The notes under the pieces were generated by a model that had not been told where the DNA came from, ran no database searches, and was given only the letters and a program-made list of their open reading frames with translations. From Erysipelotrichales bacterium (lineage in GTDB: Bacteria; Bacillota_I; Bacilli_A; Erysipelotrichales; Erysipelotrichaceae): a stretch of DNA of 64,000 nt. Positions within the stretch are counted from its first letter, which is position 1. The number at the start of each line of letters is the position of its first letter. The stretch spans positions 148,744 to 212,743 of the forward strand of contig CAJTIT010000001.1 in assembly GCA_910576345.1 (NCBI GenBank), written 5' to 3'. This document shows positions 18,549 to 30,016 of the stretch, piece by piece. Both the position numbers and the translations under genes were made by a program.

Positions 18549-18567
18549 CATACAGGAGGGTAGATTC

Positions 18568-19770
18568 ATGGATTACAGAGAGGTAGAATCAGCGGCGCAT
18601 CGTTTACAGCCCGTCATTCACAATGTACGTGTGACAAGATCTAAGACATTTTCTAATATGAGCGGATGTGATTTATATTTAAAATGCGAAAACCGCCAGA
18701 AAACCGGATCATTCAAAGTGCGTGGCGCTTTCAACAAATTGGCAAAGCTGAAGGAAGAAGAAGGCGTGGAAAATGTCATTGCATCCAGTGCAGGAAATCA
18801 TGCGCAGGGGGTGGCCTACGCCAGCAAATGTCTGGGCATCCATGCGACAATCGTCATGCCGAAAAGTACGCCGATCGCTAAAGTACAGGCAACGGCCGGA
18901 TATGGCGCAGATGTCGTGTTGGCAGGGGATTGTTACGACGAGGCATATGCAAAAGCAGTGGAATTGCAAAAGGAAAGCGGCGCCGTATTCATTCATCCTT
19001 TTGATGACGAAGATGTGATTGCCGGACAAGGTACGATCGCTTATGAGATTTTTCATGATTTACCCAATGTCGATATGATCGTTGTACCGGCAGGGGGCGG
19101 CGGCTTGTTGAGTGGCATCGCACTTTATGCCAAAGCGATCAATCCGCGTGTGCAGATTATTGGCGTGCAGGCAGAAGGAGCAGATGCCATTGTATCCTCT
19201 TTCGATCAGAAAACACATTGTTGCACTGATTCTGTAAATACGATCGCAGATGGAATCGCTGTATTGAATCCGGGTGAAAAAACCGTTGAAATTATCAACC
19301 GGCATGTGGATCAAATGGTAAGAGTGAGCGACGATGAAATTGCGGCTGCCATTCTGCTTTTGTTGGAAAGAGAAAAGCAAGTGGTGGAACCAAGCGGCGC
19401 TGCACCGTTAGCAGCTGTTTTAAATCATAAAATTGACAGTAAAGGAAAACGTGTCGTCTGTGTGTTAAGCGGTGGCAACATTGATGTTTCCTTTATTCAC
19501 AAAGTTGTTGAAAAAGGTTTGTTGACACGTGGCAGAAACATGAAATTCAAAACGCTGATGCAAGATGTGCCGGGCGCTTTGGAACATTTCTGTACGGTGG
19601 TGCGCAAACAAAATGCAAATATCATTGAAGTACAATATGATCGCTTTCAAGCTGATCTTGGCTTGAAAGAAACCATTATTCATATGGCTGTGGAAGTCAG
19701 CAGCCGCGAACATGGAGAAACATTGATCAAGGCTTTGAACAAAGCCGGTTATCAAAGTGAAATTGAATAG
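18568..19770 (+). CDS. ilvA: Threonine ammonia-lyase (threonine dehydratase)
   Basis: IlvA deaminates threonine to 2-oxobutanoate, the first step to isoleucine. The 400-residue PLP enzyme has the Schiff-base Lys in GSFKVRGAFNKLA (about residue 50), the pyridoxal-phosphate loop SSAGNHAQGVAYA, the glycine loop PAGGGGLLSGIA and, near the C-terminus of the catalytic domain, VVCVLSGGNID. A single short ACT domain follows from about residue 325. This short form resembles the TIGR01127-type enzymes more than the long E. coli IlvA with its double ACT-like domain. CAGGAGGG is the ribosome binding site. Its place as first gene of the ilv operon supports a biosynthetic role. Confidence 0.93.
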   Translation: MDYREVESAAHRLQPVIHNVRVTRSKTFSNMSGCDLYLKCENRQKTGSFKVRGAFNKLAKLKEEEGVENVIASSAGNHAQGVAYASKCLGIHATIVMPKSTPIAKVQATAGYGADVVLAGDCYDEAYAKAVELQKESGAVFIHPFDDEDVIAGQGTIAYEIFHDLPNVDMIVVPAGGGGLLSGIALYAKAINPRVQIIGVQAEGADAIVSSFDQKTHCCTDSVNTIADGIAVLNPGEKTVEIINRHVDQMVRVSDDEIAAAILLLLEREKQVVEPSGAAPLAAVLNHKIDSKGKRVVCVLSGGNIDVSFIHKVVEKGLLTRGRNMKFKTLMQDVPGALEHFCTVVRKQNANIIEVQYDRFQADLGLKETIIHMAVEVSSREHGETLIKALNKAGYQSEIE

Positions 19771-19786
19771 AAAGGGGTTGTTTGAT

Positions 19787-21454
19787 ATGATGTTGAATGG
19801 TTCCCAAATACTGATCCAGTCTTTGATTGATCAAGGTGTCGATACTGTATTTGGTTATCCCGGCGGCGCTGTTTTGAATATTTACGATGCGCTGTATGAA
19901 AAGAAAGATCAATTACGTCATGTGCTTTCCTCACATGAGCAAGGGGCTGCACATGCGGCAGACGGATATGCGAGAAGCACCGGGAAAACAGGTGTTTGTA
20001 TAGCGACATCGGGTCCTGGTGCGACCAATTTGGTCACAGGCATTGCGACAGCGTATATGGACAGTGTAGCGCTAGTTGCGATTACCGGGAATGTAGCCAG
20101 TGATTTGATTGGCAGAGATTCCTTTCAAGAAGTGGATATTGCCGGCATTACGATGCCGATCACCAAACATAATTTTATCGTGCATGATGTGAAGGAATTG
20201 GCAAGCACGGTAAGACTGGCATTTGAAATAGCGAATTCTTCAAGACCCGGACCTGTCCTGATCGATATTCCAAAAGATATAACGGCGGCTGTTTGTGAGT
20301 ATGAAAAACTGCCGAAATTTGAAAAACGTCCGTTGCCTTCCGTGAAGGAAAGCGCGATGAAACAGGCCATCGCTGCTATTCGTAGAGCCAAGCGTCCCCT
20401 CATTTATGCCGGAGGCGGTGTGATTGCGGCGAATGCATGTGAAGAATTGTTGGCGTATTCCAGAAAAACGCAGACGCCGATCTGTTGTTCCGCAATGGGG
20501 CTGTCATCTGTTCCTTACGATTATGAATTGTATTTGGGTATGATTGGCATGCATGGAACGCCGGTATCCAATTATGCATCGCTCAATGCGGATTTGGTCA
20601 TTGCGATTGGTGCGCGATTCTCTGATCGAGTAGCAGGAAATCGCAAGAAATTTGCGAATGCGGCGGAGATCATCCATATTGACATTGACGCATCGGAAAT
20701 TTCCAAAAATGTAAAAAGTGATATCGCCATCGTTGGTGATGCAAAAGAAGTGTTACAAGCGTTGATTCAAAAAGTGGAAGAAGAACATCACAGCGAATGG
20801 AGACAAACACTGTTGGATTTCCGCATTAAGATCGGACTTCCAAAACCAAAAGAAGGAAACAAAGTAGATCCGCGCGACTTCATCTATACGCTGCACAAAT
20901 TGTTAGGAGAAGATGCCATCATCGTTACCGATGTTGGTCAACATCAAATGATTACAGCGCAGTATTATCAATTTTCAAAACCGCGATCTTTCATCAGTTC
21001 CTGCGGACTTGGCACGATGGGTTATGGATTGGGCGCTGCGATTGGCGCCAAATGCGCACATCCTGATCGTCCGGTCGTTTTGATTACCGGTGATGGTAGT
21101 TTCCATATGAATATGAATGAAATGGCAGTGGCCGTCTCGCAAAATCTTCCGATCATCGTTCTAGTTTTCAATAATACAGTATTAGGAATGGTACGTCAGT
21201 GGCAGACGCTGTTTTATGGAAGACGATACAGTGAAACTTCCATTATGCGTCAAACCGATTTTGTCAAATTGGCTGAAGCATTCGGCGCCAAAGGCTTCCG
21301 CATCAAAGAACGTGATGAAATCGAGCCAATCATCAATGCGGCATTGGCATCCAAACGGCCATGCATTATCGATTGTCTCATCGATCCGGATGATTGTGTG
21401 TATCCGATCATTCCACCGGGAAAAAACGCAGATGAGATCATTTATGGGAATTAA
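19787..21454 (+). CDS. ilvB: Acetolactate synthase, large (catalytic) subunit
   Basis: This thiamine diphosphate enzyme condenses two pyruvates to acetolactate, or pyruvate and 2-oxobutanoate to acetohydroxybutyrate. The 555-residue protein has the catalytic Glu in SSHEQGAAHAADGYAR (about residue 51), the FAD-region stretch MIGMHGTPVSNYASLNADL and the ThDP/Mg motif starting GDGSFHMNMNEMAV (about residue 435) and ending in NN. AAAGGGG precedes the ATG at 19787; the upstream in-frame start inside ilvA has no such signal. The regulatory subunit follows, so this is the anabolic AHAS and not the catabolic AlsS. Confidence 0.95.
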   Translation: MMLNGSQILIQSLIDQGVDTVFGYPGGAVLNIYDALYEKKDQLRHVLSSHEQGAAHAADGYARSTGKTGVCIATSGPGATNLVTGIATAYMDSVALVAITGNVASDLIGRDSFQEVDIAGITMPITKHNFIVHDVKELASTVRLAFEIANSSRPGPVLIDIPKDITAAVCEYEKLPKFEKRPLPSVKESAMKQAIAAIRRAKRPLIYAGGGVIAANACEELLAYSRKTQTPICCSAMGLSSVPYDYELYLGMIGMHGTPVSNYASLNADLVIAIGARFSDRVAGNRKKFANAAEIIHIDIDASEISKNVKSDIAIVGDAKEVLQALIQKVEEEHHSEWRQTLLDFRIKIGLPKPKEGNKVDPRDFIYTLHKLLGEDAIIVTDVGQHQMITAQYYQFSKPRSFISSCGLGTMGYGLGAAIGAKCAHPDRPVVLITGDGSFHMNMNEMAVAVSQNLPIIVLVFNNTVLGMVRQWQTLFYGRRYSETSIMRQTDFVKLAEAFGAKGFRIKERDEIEPIINAALASKRPCIIDCLIDPDDCVYPIIPPGKNADEIIYGN

Positions 21455-21466
21455 GGAGGTACAAGG

Positions 21467-22985
<1,519 letters not shown>

Positions 22986-23000
22986 TCAAAGGAGATGTCT

Positions 23001-24665
23001 ATGAAATTAGCGAGTGACAAAGTATGTAAAGGAGATGCCTGCGCACCGCAGCGCTCCTTGTTCTATGCACTTGGTTTGACCGAAGAAGAAATCAATCGAC
23101 CTCTTGTAGGCGTTGTGAGCGCACATTCTGAAATCGTACCCGGACATGCGCATTTGGATAAGATCTGCGAAGCTGTAAAAGCAGGTGTACGTATGGCAGG
23201 AGGAACGCCGATCATGGTACCTGCGATCGGTGTCTGCGATGGCATTGCGATGGGACATGTTGGTATGAAGTATTCGTTGGCATCACGAGAACTGATTGCG
23301 GACAGTGTAGAAACCATGGCAATGGCGCACGCTTTTGATGCGTTGGTACTGGTGCCAAACTGTGATAAGATCGTACCAGGCATGTTTATGGGGGCGTTGC
23401 GTGTCAATCTGCCTTCTATCATCATCAGCGGCGGCGCAATGTTGCCGGGAAATCATCATGGCAAGGCTATGAGTCTTTCCACGATGTTTGAAGCAGTCGG
23501 TGCGAAGAAAGCAGGATTGATCGATGAAGCGGAATTGTCGTTCATTGAGCAGAATGCTTGTCCAAGTTGCGGCAGTTGTTCCGGTATGTTTACCGCAAAT
23601 TCCATGAACTGCTTATGTGAAGCGATCGGTATGGCACTTCCTGGAAACGGTTGTATTCCGGCTGTGTATGCAGAACGCATCCAACTGGCGAAAAAAGCCG
23701 GTATGGCTATCATGGATTTATTGGAAAAGGATATTCGTCCACGCGATATCGTGAATGAGAAATCCATTCGCAATGCGCTTGCCTGTGATATGGCTTTGGG
23801 ATGTTCCAGCAACTCTGTTTTGCATCTTTTGGCTATTGCACATGAAGCAAATGTGGAATTGAATTTGAACATCATTAATGAAATCAGCGAAAAAACGCCG
23901 AATTTATGTCGTCTGGCACCGGCAGGTCCGGATCATATAGTCGATCTATATCATGCGGGTGGTGTTGCTGCCGTTATGAAGGAACTGGCCAAAAAAGATT
24001 TGATCGATACATCTCTTATGACTGTTACCACACACAGCGTAAAAGAAAATATCGCAAGCGCAGTCAATCTCAATACATCCATTATCAAGGATATTGACAC
24101 GCCAAATTCTAAAACAGGCGGTATTGCCGTATTGTTTGGAAATCTTGCGCAGGAAGGTTGCGTGGTAAAACGTAGTGCGGTCGCAGAAAAAATGTTGACG
24201 CATTGCGGTCCTGCGCGTGTCTTTGACAGTGAAGAAGACGCAAACGAAGCCATTTACGGTGGTAAAATCCAAAAAGGCGATGTTGTGGTTATTCGCTATG
24301 AAGGACCAAAAGGCGGACCGGGTATGCGTGAAATGTTGAACCCGACATCCGCATTGGCTGGAATGAAATTGGATGAGGATGTCGCATTGATTACTGATGG
24401 GCGTTTCTCAGGAGCGACCAGAGGTGCCGCAATTGGACATGTTTCTCCGGAAGCCGCAGCAGGTGGACTCATCGCATTGGTAGAGGAAGGCGATATGATA
24501 TCCATCGACATACCAAAAGGATCCATTTCACTTTTGGTCGATGAAAGCGTATTAAAGGATCGTCAATCCAAATGGGTAAAACCGGAGCCAAAAATCAAGG
24601 AAGGATGGCTGAATCGTTATCAACGTATGGTCACTTCCGGCAGTAAAGGCGCCGTACTCGAATAA
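23001..24665 (+). CDS. ilvD: Dihydroxy-acid dehydratase
   Basis: IlvD dehydrates dihydroxy acids to the 2-oxo acids that precede valine and isoleucine. The 554-residue iron-sulfur enzyme has the cluster Cys residues in [17 protein letters not shown] and [19 protein letters not shown], and the C-terminal active-site region [27 protein letters not shown] lies directly against a first ATG at 22995, so the ATG at 23001 has the better spacing. It ends the operon and is followed by a terminator. A branched-chain aminotransferase and the leu genes are not in this operon. Confidence 0.96.
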   Translation: MKLASDKVCKGDACAPQRSLFYALGLTEEEINRPLVGVVSAHSEIVPGHAHLDKICEAVKAGVRMAGGTPIMVPAIGVCDGIAMGHVGMKYSLASRELIADSVETMAMAHAFDALVLVPNCDKIVPGMFMGALRVNLPSIIISGGAMLPGNHHGKAMSLSTMFEAVGAKKAGLIDEAELSFIEQNACPSCGSCSGMFTANSMNCLCEAIGMALPGNGCIPAVYAERIQLAKKAGMAIMDLLEKDIRPRDIVNEKSIRNALACDMALGCSSNSVLHLLAIAHEANVELNLNIINEISEKTPNLCRLAPAGPDHIVDLYHAGGVAAVMKELAKKDLIDTSLMTVTTHSVKENIASAVNLNTSIIKDIDTPNSKTGGIAVLFGNLAQEGCVVKRSAVAEKMLTHCGPARVFDSEEDANEAIYGGKIQKGDVVVIRYEGPKGGPGMREMLNPTSALAGMKLDEDVALITDGRFSGATRGAAIGHVSPEAAAGGLIALVEEGDMISIDIPKGSISLLVDESVLKDRQSKWVKPEPKIKEGWLNRYQRMVTSGSKGAVLE

Positions 24666-24671
24666 CACAAG

Positions 24672-24703
24672 AAACATTGGACATCAAAGTCTGATGTTTT
24701 TTT
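24672..24703 (+). terminator. Terminator of the ilv operon
   Basis: AAACATTGGAC (24672-24682) pairs with GTCTGATGTTT (24689-24699), with G-T pairs in the middle and a six-base loop, followed by T residues. Confidence 0.8.
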
Positions 24704-24800
24704 CTTGCTTTTTATGTTGTCTTGATGAATTTTATGTAGAAAACAATAGGGCAAGCGTAAGAAATGTGGTAAAATAGTAGCGACTGTGAGGCAGAGAGTA

Positions 24801-27386
24801 ATGATGAAAAAAATGTTATTGATTGATGGAAACAACATGCTGTTCAAAGCGTATCATGCGACAAACTATGGCAGAATCATGACCACCGGCAATGGTATTC
24901 CCACCAATGCGGTTTATGGATTCATCATGATGATTGAAAAAGCATTGACGATGATTGAACCTGATGTAGTACTGGTTGCCTGGGACAGCGGTAAACCAAC
25001 GTTTCGTCATCAGATTTTTCAAGAATACAAAGGCACCAGAAAAGAAGTGGACAAAGAATTGATTGTGCAAATGCCAATGGCCAGAGAATATTTGGATGCG
25101 GCCGGCATTCATCGTTTTGAATCCGATGGAATTGAAGCGGATGATATTATCGGAACCATGGCAAAACGCTATATCGATTATCAAATTCATATCCTTTCCA
25201 GCGACAAAGATTTGTGGCAGTTGATCGATCCTACCACCAATGTGTATGTGATGAAGAAAGGTCTTTCCGAAATCGAAGTCATGGATGAAGCAAAACTGAA
25301 GGAAACCAAAGGCATTGTTCCTTCACAGATCATTGATTTGAAAGCATTGATGGGAGATGCTTCTGATAATATCCCGGGTGTCAAAGGCGTTGGTGAGAAA
25401 ACAGCTTTGAAACTTTTGGAAGATTACGAAACCGTAGATAACGTATATGAACATTTGGATGAAATCAAAGGCAAATTGAAAGAAAAACTGGAAAATGACA
25501 AAGAAATGGCATTTTTATCCAAACGTCTGGCAACGATCAAGACCGATTTGACACTTCCTTTTGTCGCTGATGAACTTACATTTGTAAGAGATGAGACAAA
25601 ACTCCATGATTTTTATGTCAAATATGAAATGAACTCGTTTATAAAATCAACCGTACAGAAAAAAGCAGAAATCACTTTAACAAAAAGAACAGTGGAAAAA
25701 ATCTCAAGTGATTTTTTATGTGATCATGCTATCATATGGGCAGACATTGATAATGAGACATACTACGATGCGACACTATATGGCTTTGCGGTTGCACATG
25801 GACAGGAAGTAGAATATATTTCTTTACAAGATGCATACAACGATATGGATTTTTTGGATTTTTTCAAACAAGACAACTATAAAATTACTTACGATGCCAA
25901 GAATCTATATCATGCGTTATACAAAGCGCATATACAGTGGCATCCTGTTTCATTTGATGTACAGATCGCAGCGTTCCTGTTGGATGGTACGATTACTGAT
26001 TATGCGAGACTTTTGGAATCGTATGATCTTGCTTGCGCTTATACAAAAGACGATGTATATGGCAAAGCAGGCAAACCAAAACTGATCGATGAAGCACAGC
26101 GTATTGATTTTGTCTGTACACAATGCGGAAATATTGCCTCTATCGTAGAATCACTTCAACAACAATTGGAAGAAAAAGGGATGAAGAAGTTGTTTGAAAC
26201 CATTGAAATGCCGCTTGTGGAAGTGTTGTTTGAAATGGAGAAAAACGGCGTTCATACAGATTTAAAAGCATTGGCGGCCATTGCTTTACAGACCGATCAA
26301 AAACTGCAAGTCTTGTCCAAACAAATTTATGAGATTGCCGGCTATGAGTTCAATATCAATTCCCCGAAACAATTGGCTGCGGTATTATATGACGATCTTC
26401 ATCTGAAAGCAGGTAAAAAGCGTAGTACGGCTGCGGACGTATTGGAAAAACTGATCCATGCGCATCCCATCATTCCATTATTGTTGGAGCATCGTAAATA
26501 TGCAAAACTGTATAGTACGTATGCGGTTGGATTGAGCAAGCATGTCAAAGCGGATGGAAAAATTCATACGACGTTCCATCAGACATTGACACAGACCGGA
26601 CGTCTTTCCTCCAGTGAACCGAATTTACAGAATATATCGGTTAGAGATGAAGAAGGAAAAGAAATCCGCAAAGCGTTTGTTGCAAAACAAGGTCATCATT
26701 TGATGAGCGCTGATTATTCTCAGATTGAACTACGTATGTTGGCGCATATGGCAGATGAACATGAAATGATCGATGCATTCAATCATGGCATTGATATACA
26801 TACCAAAACAGCGATGCAGATTTTTGATGTTGCACAAGATCAGGTGGATGCCAATATGCGCAGAAGTGCAAAAACCGTAAACTTCGGCATTGTATATGGT
26901 CAAAGTGATTTTGGTTTAAGCGAACAGTTGGGAATCAGCCGCAAAGAAGCAAAAGAATTTATCGATAAGTATTTTGCGTCTTATCCCAACATCAAGGGCT
27001 TTATGGAGGAAACGATACGTTTTTGTGAAGAACATGGCTATGTGAAAACGATGTTCGATCGAAGAAGATATATCAAAGAAATCAAAGACAAGAATTACAT
27101 GATAAGAGAATTTGGCAAGCGTGCTGCTATGAATGCGCCCATACAAGGCAGTGCAGCGGATTTGATCAAAGTGGCGATGATTTCTATTTATCAAACCATG
27201 AAAGAGAAACAAGTAAAAAGCAAAATGATATTACAAATTCATGATGAACTCATTTTTGAGGTTTTGGATGAAGAAATGCATACAATGAAAGAAATCGTGG
27301 AAAACGGCATGCAGCAAGCGATGAAACTAAAAGTGCCATTGATCGCAGAAGCAGCGTTTGGCATTAATTGGTACGAAGCAAAGTAG
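24801..27386 (+). CDS. polA: DNA polymerase I
   Basis: An 861-residue repair and Okazaki-fragment polymerase. Domain order: 5'-3' exonuclease (about 1-290, with IDGNNMLFKAYHA and GDASDNIPGVKGVGEKTA), a 3'-5' exonuclease-like domain (about 300-460), and the family A polymerase domain (RLSSSEPNLQNISVR, motif A SADYSQIELRMLAHM, O-helix RRSAKTVNFGIVYG, motif C ILQIHDELIFEV). In the middle domain the expected FDTET motif is replaced by WADIDNE, so proofreading is probably absent, as in many Bacillus-group PolI. The start is ambiguous among 24801, 24804 and 24813; no strong ribosome binding site is seen. First gene of a polA-mutM-coaE-dnaB-dnaI run. Confidence 0.95.
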   Translation: MMKKMLLIDGNNMLFKAYHATNYGRIMTTGNGIPTNAVYGFIMMIEKALTMIEPDVVLVAWDSGKPTFRHQIFQEYKGTRKEVDKELIVQMPMAREYLDAAGIHRFESDGIEADDIIGTMAKRYIDYQIHILSSDKDLWQLIDPTTNVYVMKKGLSEIEVMDEAKLKETKGIVPSQIIDLKALMGDASDNIPGVKGVGEKTALKLLEDYETVDNVYEHLDEIKGKLKEKLENDKEMAFLSKRLATIKTDLTLPFVADELTFVRDETKLHDFYVKYEMNSFIKSTVQKKAEITLTKRTVEKISSDFLCDHAIIWADIDNETYYDATLYGFAVAHGQEVEYISLQDAYNDMDFLDFFKQDNYKITYDAKNLYHALYKAHIQWHPVSFDVQIAAFLLDGTITDYARLLESYDLACAYTKDDVYGKAGKPKLIDEAQRIDFVCTQCGNIASIVESLQQQLEEKGMKKLFETIEMPLVEVLFEMEKNGVHTDLKALAAIALQTDQKLQVLSKQIYEIAGYEFNINSPKQLAAVLYDDLHLKAGKKRSTAADVLEKLIHAHPIIPLLLEHRKYAKLYSTYAVGLSKHVKADGKIHTTFHQTLTQTGRLSSSEPNLQNISVRDEEGKEIRKAFVAKQGHHLMSADYSQIELRMLAHMADEHEMIDAFNHGIDIHTKTAMQIFDVAQDQVDANMRRSAKTVNFGIVYGQSDFGLSEQLGISRKEAKEFIDKYFASYPNIKGFMEETIRFCEEHGYVKTMFDRRRYIKEIKDKNYMIREFGKRAAMNAPIQGSAADLIKVAMISIYQTMKEKQVKSKMILQIHDELIFEVLDEEMHTMKEIVENGMQQAMKLKVPLIAEAAFGINWYEAK

Positions 27387-27395
27387 GTGAATCAA

Positions 27396-28229
27396 ATGCC
27401 TGAATTACCGGAAGTAGAAACGGTCTTAAGAACGCTGGAGTTTCAGCTTCAGCATCCATGTATTCAAAATGTGGAAGTTTTCTGGCCGCGAATTATCGAT
27501 GGAATGGATGTGCAATCGTTTCAAAATGCGTTAATTGGACAAACGATTACAGGTTACAAGCGAACCGGCAAATATTTGATTTTTGAACTGGATGCGTTTT
27601 ATCTTGTTTCCCATTTGCGTATGGAAGGAAAATTCTATGTACAAAACAAAGAAGATCCTTATGATGCAAAACATACACATTTGATCATACGATTTGCGAA
27701 TGGAAAAGAACTGCGTTATCATGATACAAGAAAATTTGGGCGTATGTATCTTTATCCAAATACAGAAGATCTGTATAAGCAGAAAGCATTTGCCCACTGC
27801 GGCTATGATGTATTTGATGAACGTGTGACGCCTAAGTATTTGTATACACAGTTTCACCATCGAAACATTGTGTTGAAACAGGCGCTGTTGGATCAAAGCA
27901 CAATGGCAGGCATCGGTAATATTTACGCCAATGAAATCTGTTTTGCACTGCGACTTCATCCGGAAACAAGAGTTTCACGCTTGCGTAAAAAGGATTTTGA
28001 ACAACTGTTAGTGGAAACACGCCGTATTTTGACGCAAGCAATGGCTGCCGGTGGCACGACGATTCGCTCTTATACATCTTCACTGGGTGTCGATGGTCGA
28101 TTTCAATTATCGTTGTTGGTGCACGCAAGAGAGAATGAACCATGCAAGATTTGTCAAACGCCAATTCAAAAGAAAATGGTCAAAGGCAGAGGTACGTATC
28201 TTTGCCCGCATTGTCAAAGGAAGAAATGA
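27396..28229 (+). CDS. mutM: Formamidopyrimidine-DNA glycosylase
   Basis: MutM removes 8-oxoguanine and formamidopyrimidines and cuts the abasic strand. The mature N-terminal Pro is the catalytic nucleophile, so the start must be the ATG at 27396 giving MPELPEVETV; the GTG at 27387 is not used. Seen are HLRMEGKF, MAGIGNIYANEICF (helix-two-turn-helix) and the C-terminal zinc finger CKICQTPIQKKMVKGRG followed by TYLCPHC. At 277 residues it is standard length. It begins nine bases behind polA, and coaE follows directly. Confidence 0.95.
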   Translation: MPELPEVETVLRTLEFQLQHPCIQNVEVFWPRIIDGMDVQSFQNALIGQTITGYKRTGKYLIFELDAFYLVSHLRMEGKFYVQNKEDPYDAKHTHLIIRFANGKELRYHDTRKFGRMYLYPNTEDLYKQKAFAHCGYDVFDERVTPKYLYTQFHHRNIVLKQALLDQSTMAGIGNIYANEICFALRLHPETRVSRLRKKDFEQLLVETRRILTQAMAAGGTTIRSYTSSLGVDGRFQLSLLVHARENEPCKICQTPIQKKMVKGRGTYLCPHCQRKK

Positions 28230-28230
28230 T

Positions 28231-28830
28231 ATGTTAAAAACGAAGAAAATTGGTTTGACCGGTGTTATGGGGGCTGGTAAATCCAGTGTGATCAAACTGT
28301 TAAAAGAAATGCAGATACCGGTGGAAGATTGTGATCAAATCAATGCACAGCTGTTATCGAAACAAGGAAAAGCCTATTCCCTTGTTGTACAAACGTTTGG
28401 CAATGAGATTTTGGATGAGAATGAAAATATTGATGCTCAAAAACTAAGTCATTTGATATTCGATCATCCTCTGTATAAGAAGCAACTGGAACAAATCGTG
28501 CATCCGCTTATCAAAACGGAAATTATAGAGCGATGTATTCAATGTACGTTTCCATTTATCGTGATTGAAGTGCCATTGTTATTTGAAGTGAAATGGGAAT
28601 CGTTTTTTGATGAAGTATGGGTAGTCAGCTGCGCCGAAGAAGTCTTGTTAAAGCGATTGGAAACATATCGTCATGTAAAAAGAATTGAGGCAAAAAAGCG
28701 TTTGCGATATCAAATGCCGCAGAAAGAAAAATGTGAAAGAGCAGATGTTGTTTTCTATAACGACAAAGGTTTTGAACATTTAAGAACACAGATTATGAAA
28801 GAAGTCAAACGATTGGAAAAAGAGGGATAG
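28231..28830 (+). CDS. coaE: Dephospho-CoA kinase
   Basis: CoaE phosphorylates the ribose of dephospho-CoA, the last step of CoA synthesis. The 199-residue protein has the P-loop GLTGVMGAGKSSV (residues 8-20), the DxD-like EDCDQIN, the conserved HPLIK and a lid region VEVPLLFEV. The start at 28231 lies one base after the mutM stop, with AAGGAAG as ribosome binding site in the mutM end; a longer in-frame reading inside mutM is a shadow. Confidence 0.93.
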   Translation: MLKTKKIGLTGVMGAGKSSVIKLLKEMQIPVEDCDQINAQLLSKQGKAYSLVVQTFGNEILDENENIDAQKLSHLIFDHPLYKKQLEQIVHPLIKTEIIERCIQCTFPFIVIEVPLLFEVKWESFFDEVWVVSCAEEVLLKRLETYRHVKRIEAKKRLRYQMPQKEKCERADVVFYNDKGFEHLRTQIMKEVKRLEKEG

Positions 28831-28831
28831 G

Positions 28832-30016
28832 ATGCTGAAAGAACAGGATCGGTTAAAACTAGAGTGCGTCATGCATCTTCATGAAGCGGATATACAGGCG
28901 CTTCACTTGTTGTATGGACCATTGATTGGAGATGATGCATTGCTGTTGTATGGACAATTATATGCGCTGCATCATATGCCATTCAAAATAAAAAATCATT
29001 TGTTGCTACATAAATTGAGGCAAATGTCTATGGAGCGTTTACAGCAAGCACGTATTGTATTGGAACAGTATTTGTTGCTCAAAACGTATTATCATGGTTC
29101 AAAAAATGAATATGTCTATGTATTGTGTGCACCAAAATCAGGCATGGATTTTTTGAATCATGAAGTATTTGGCAGATTGTATTTGAAAGAAATGGGTAAA
29201 CAAGTGTATGAGTATATGAAAAAGAATTTTTCACATACACTGGAACAAAAATCAGAGTACCAAGATATTACGACTTCGATGCGCAAACTTTTAAGTGATT
29301 GGAATGACAAAGAAGAAGAATCGTTTTCTACACTAAGACCGGATATCAAAGAAGTCAAGACCAATTTTCGTTTTGATTTGTTTTTGAATGGTTTATCCAC
29401 GATGATTTTTCCTTTGAGTGAGCGCACCAAAGAAAATCTGACTTTTATCGCAGAAAAAGCAGATCTTTATGGCATTGATGAAAAAGAGATGCAGAAATTG
29501 GTTGGCAGAAGTATGGATCTTCGTCAAGATCGCTTGGATCAAAAAAAGCTGATTTCATTGATTCAAAAATCCCATCAGGAGTATACAAAAGTATTGGACG
29601 ATCCTTATGCGATGCCGCCGGTGCGTTTTCTGCAAGCTAAACAAAGAGGTATTGCCGTATCCAATGCGGACAAGAAATTAATCGATGATGTTTTGTCAGA
29701 GCGATATCAGTTGAAGCCGGAAGTCATCAATGTTTTAATTGAATATGTATTGGAACGATGTCATCAGGAGTTCCGCAAATCGTATGTGGAAAAAGTCGCA
29801 GCGACATGGGTGCGTTTAGAAATTGACACAAAAGAAAAAGCGCTTTCTCATATTCAGGAAGAACCAAAAGAAAATACGTATGTACGTACAAAAAAAGAAA
29901 AGCAGCTACCAAAGTGGTTTCATGATCAGGACAGTGTGGAACAGGAACAAGAAGAAGATATTGACGCGGAGAAGTTAATGGAGCGTTTAAGAAAGTTGGG
30001 TGAACAACATGGATAG
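28832..30016 (+). CDS. dnaB: Replication initiation/membrane attachment protein DnaB (DnaD domain)
   Basis: A 394-residue protein of the Bacillus DnaB family, which works with DnaD and DnaI to load the replicative helicase. It shows an N-terminal winged-helix-like region, a central domain and the C-terminal DnaD-type domain with LKPEVINVLIEYVL and SYVEKVAATWVR, a form of the YxxxIxxxW signature. The tail is acidic and low complexity (QEQEEDIDAEKLMERLRKLG). Its ribosome binding site lies in the coaE end and it overlaps dnaI by eight bases, the usual dnaB-dnaI order of Bacillota. Confidence 0.85.
   Translation: MLKEQDRLKLECVMHLHEADIQALHLLYGPLIGDDALLLYGQLYALHHMPFKIKNHLLLHKLRQMSMERLQQARIVLEQYLLLKTYYHGSKNEYVYVLCAPKSGMDFLNHEVFGRLYLKEMGKQVYEYMKKNFSHTLEQKSEYQDITTSMRKLLSDWNDKEEESFSTLRPDIKEVKTNFRFDLFLNGLSTMIFPLSERTKENLTFIAEKADLYGIDEKEMQKLVGRSMDLRQDRLDQKKLISLIQKSHQEYTKVLDDPYAMPPVRFLQAKQRGIAVSNADKKLIDDVLSERYQLKPEVINVLIEYVLERCHQEFRKSYVEKVAATWVRLEIDTKEKALSHIQEEPKENTYVRTKKEKQLPKWFHDQDSVEQEQEEDIDAEKLMERLRKLGEQHG

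Noticed and set aside
18375..18567. A T-box riboswitch before ilvA
   Set aside because: No AGGGTGG T-box motif or specifier-loop layout; the peptide-coding run and overlapping stems fit ribosome-mediated attenuation instead.
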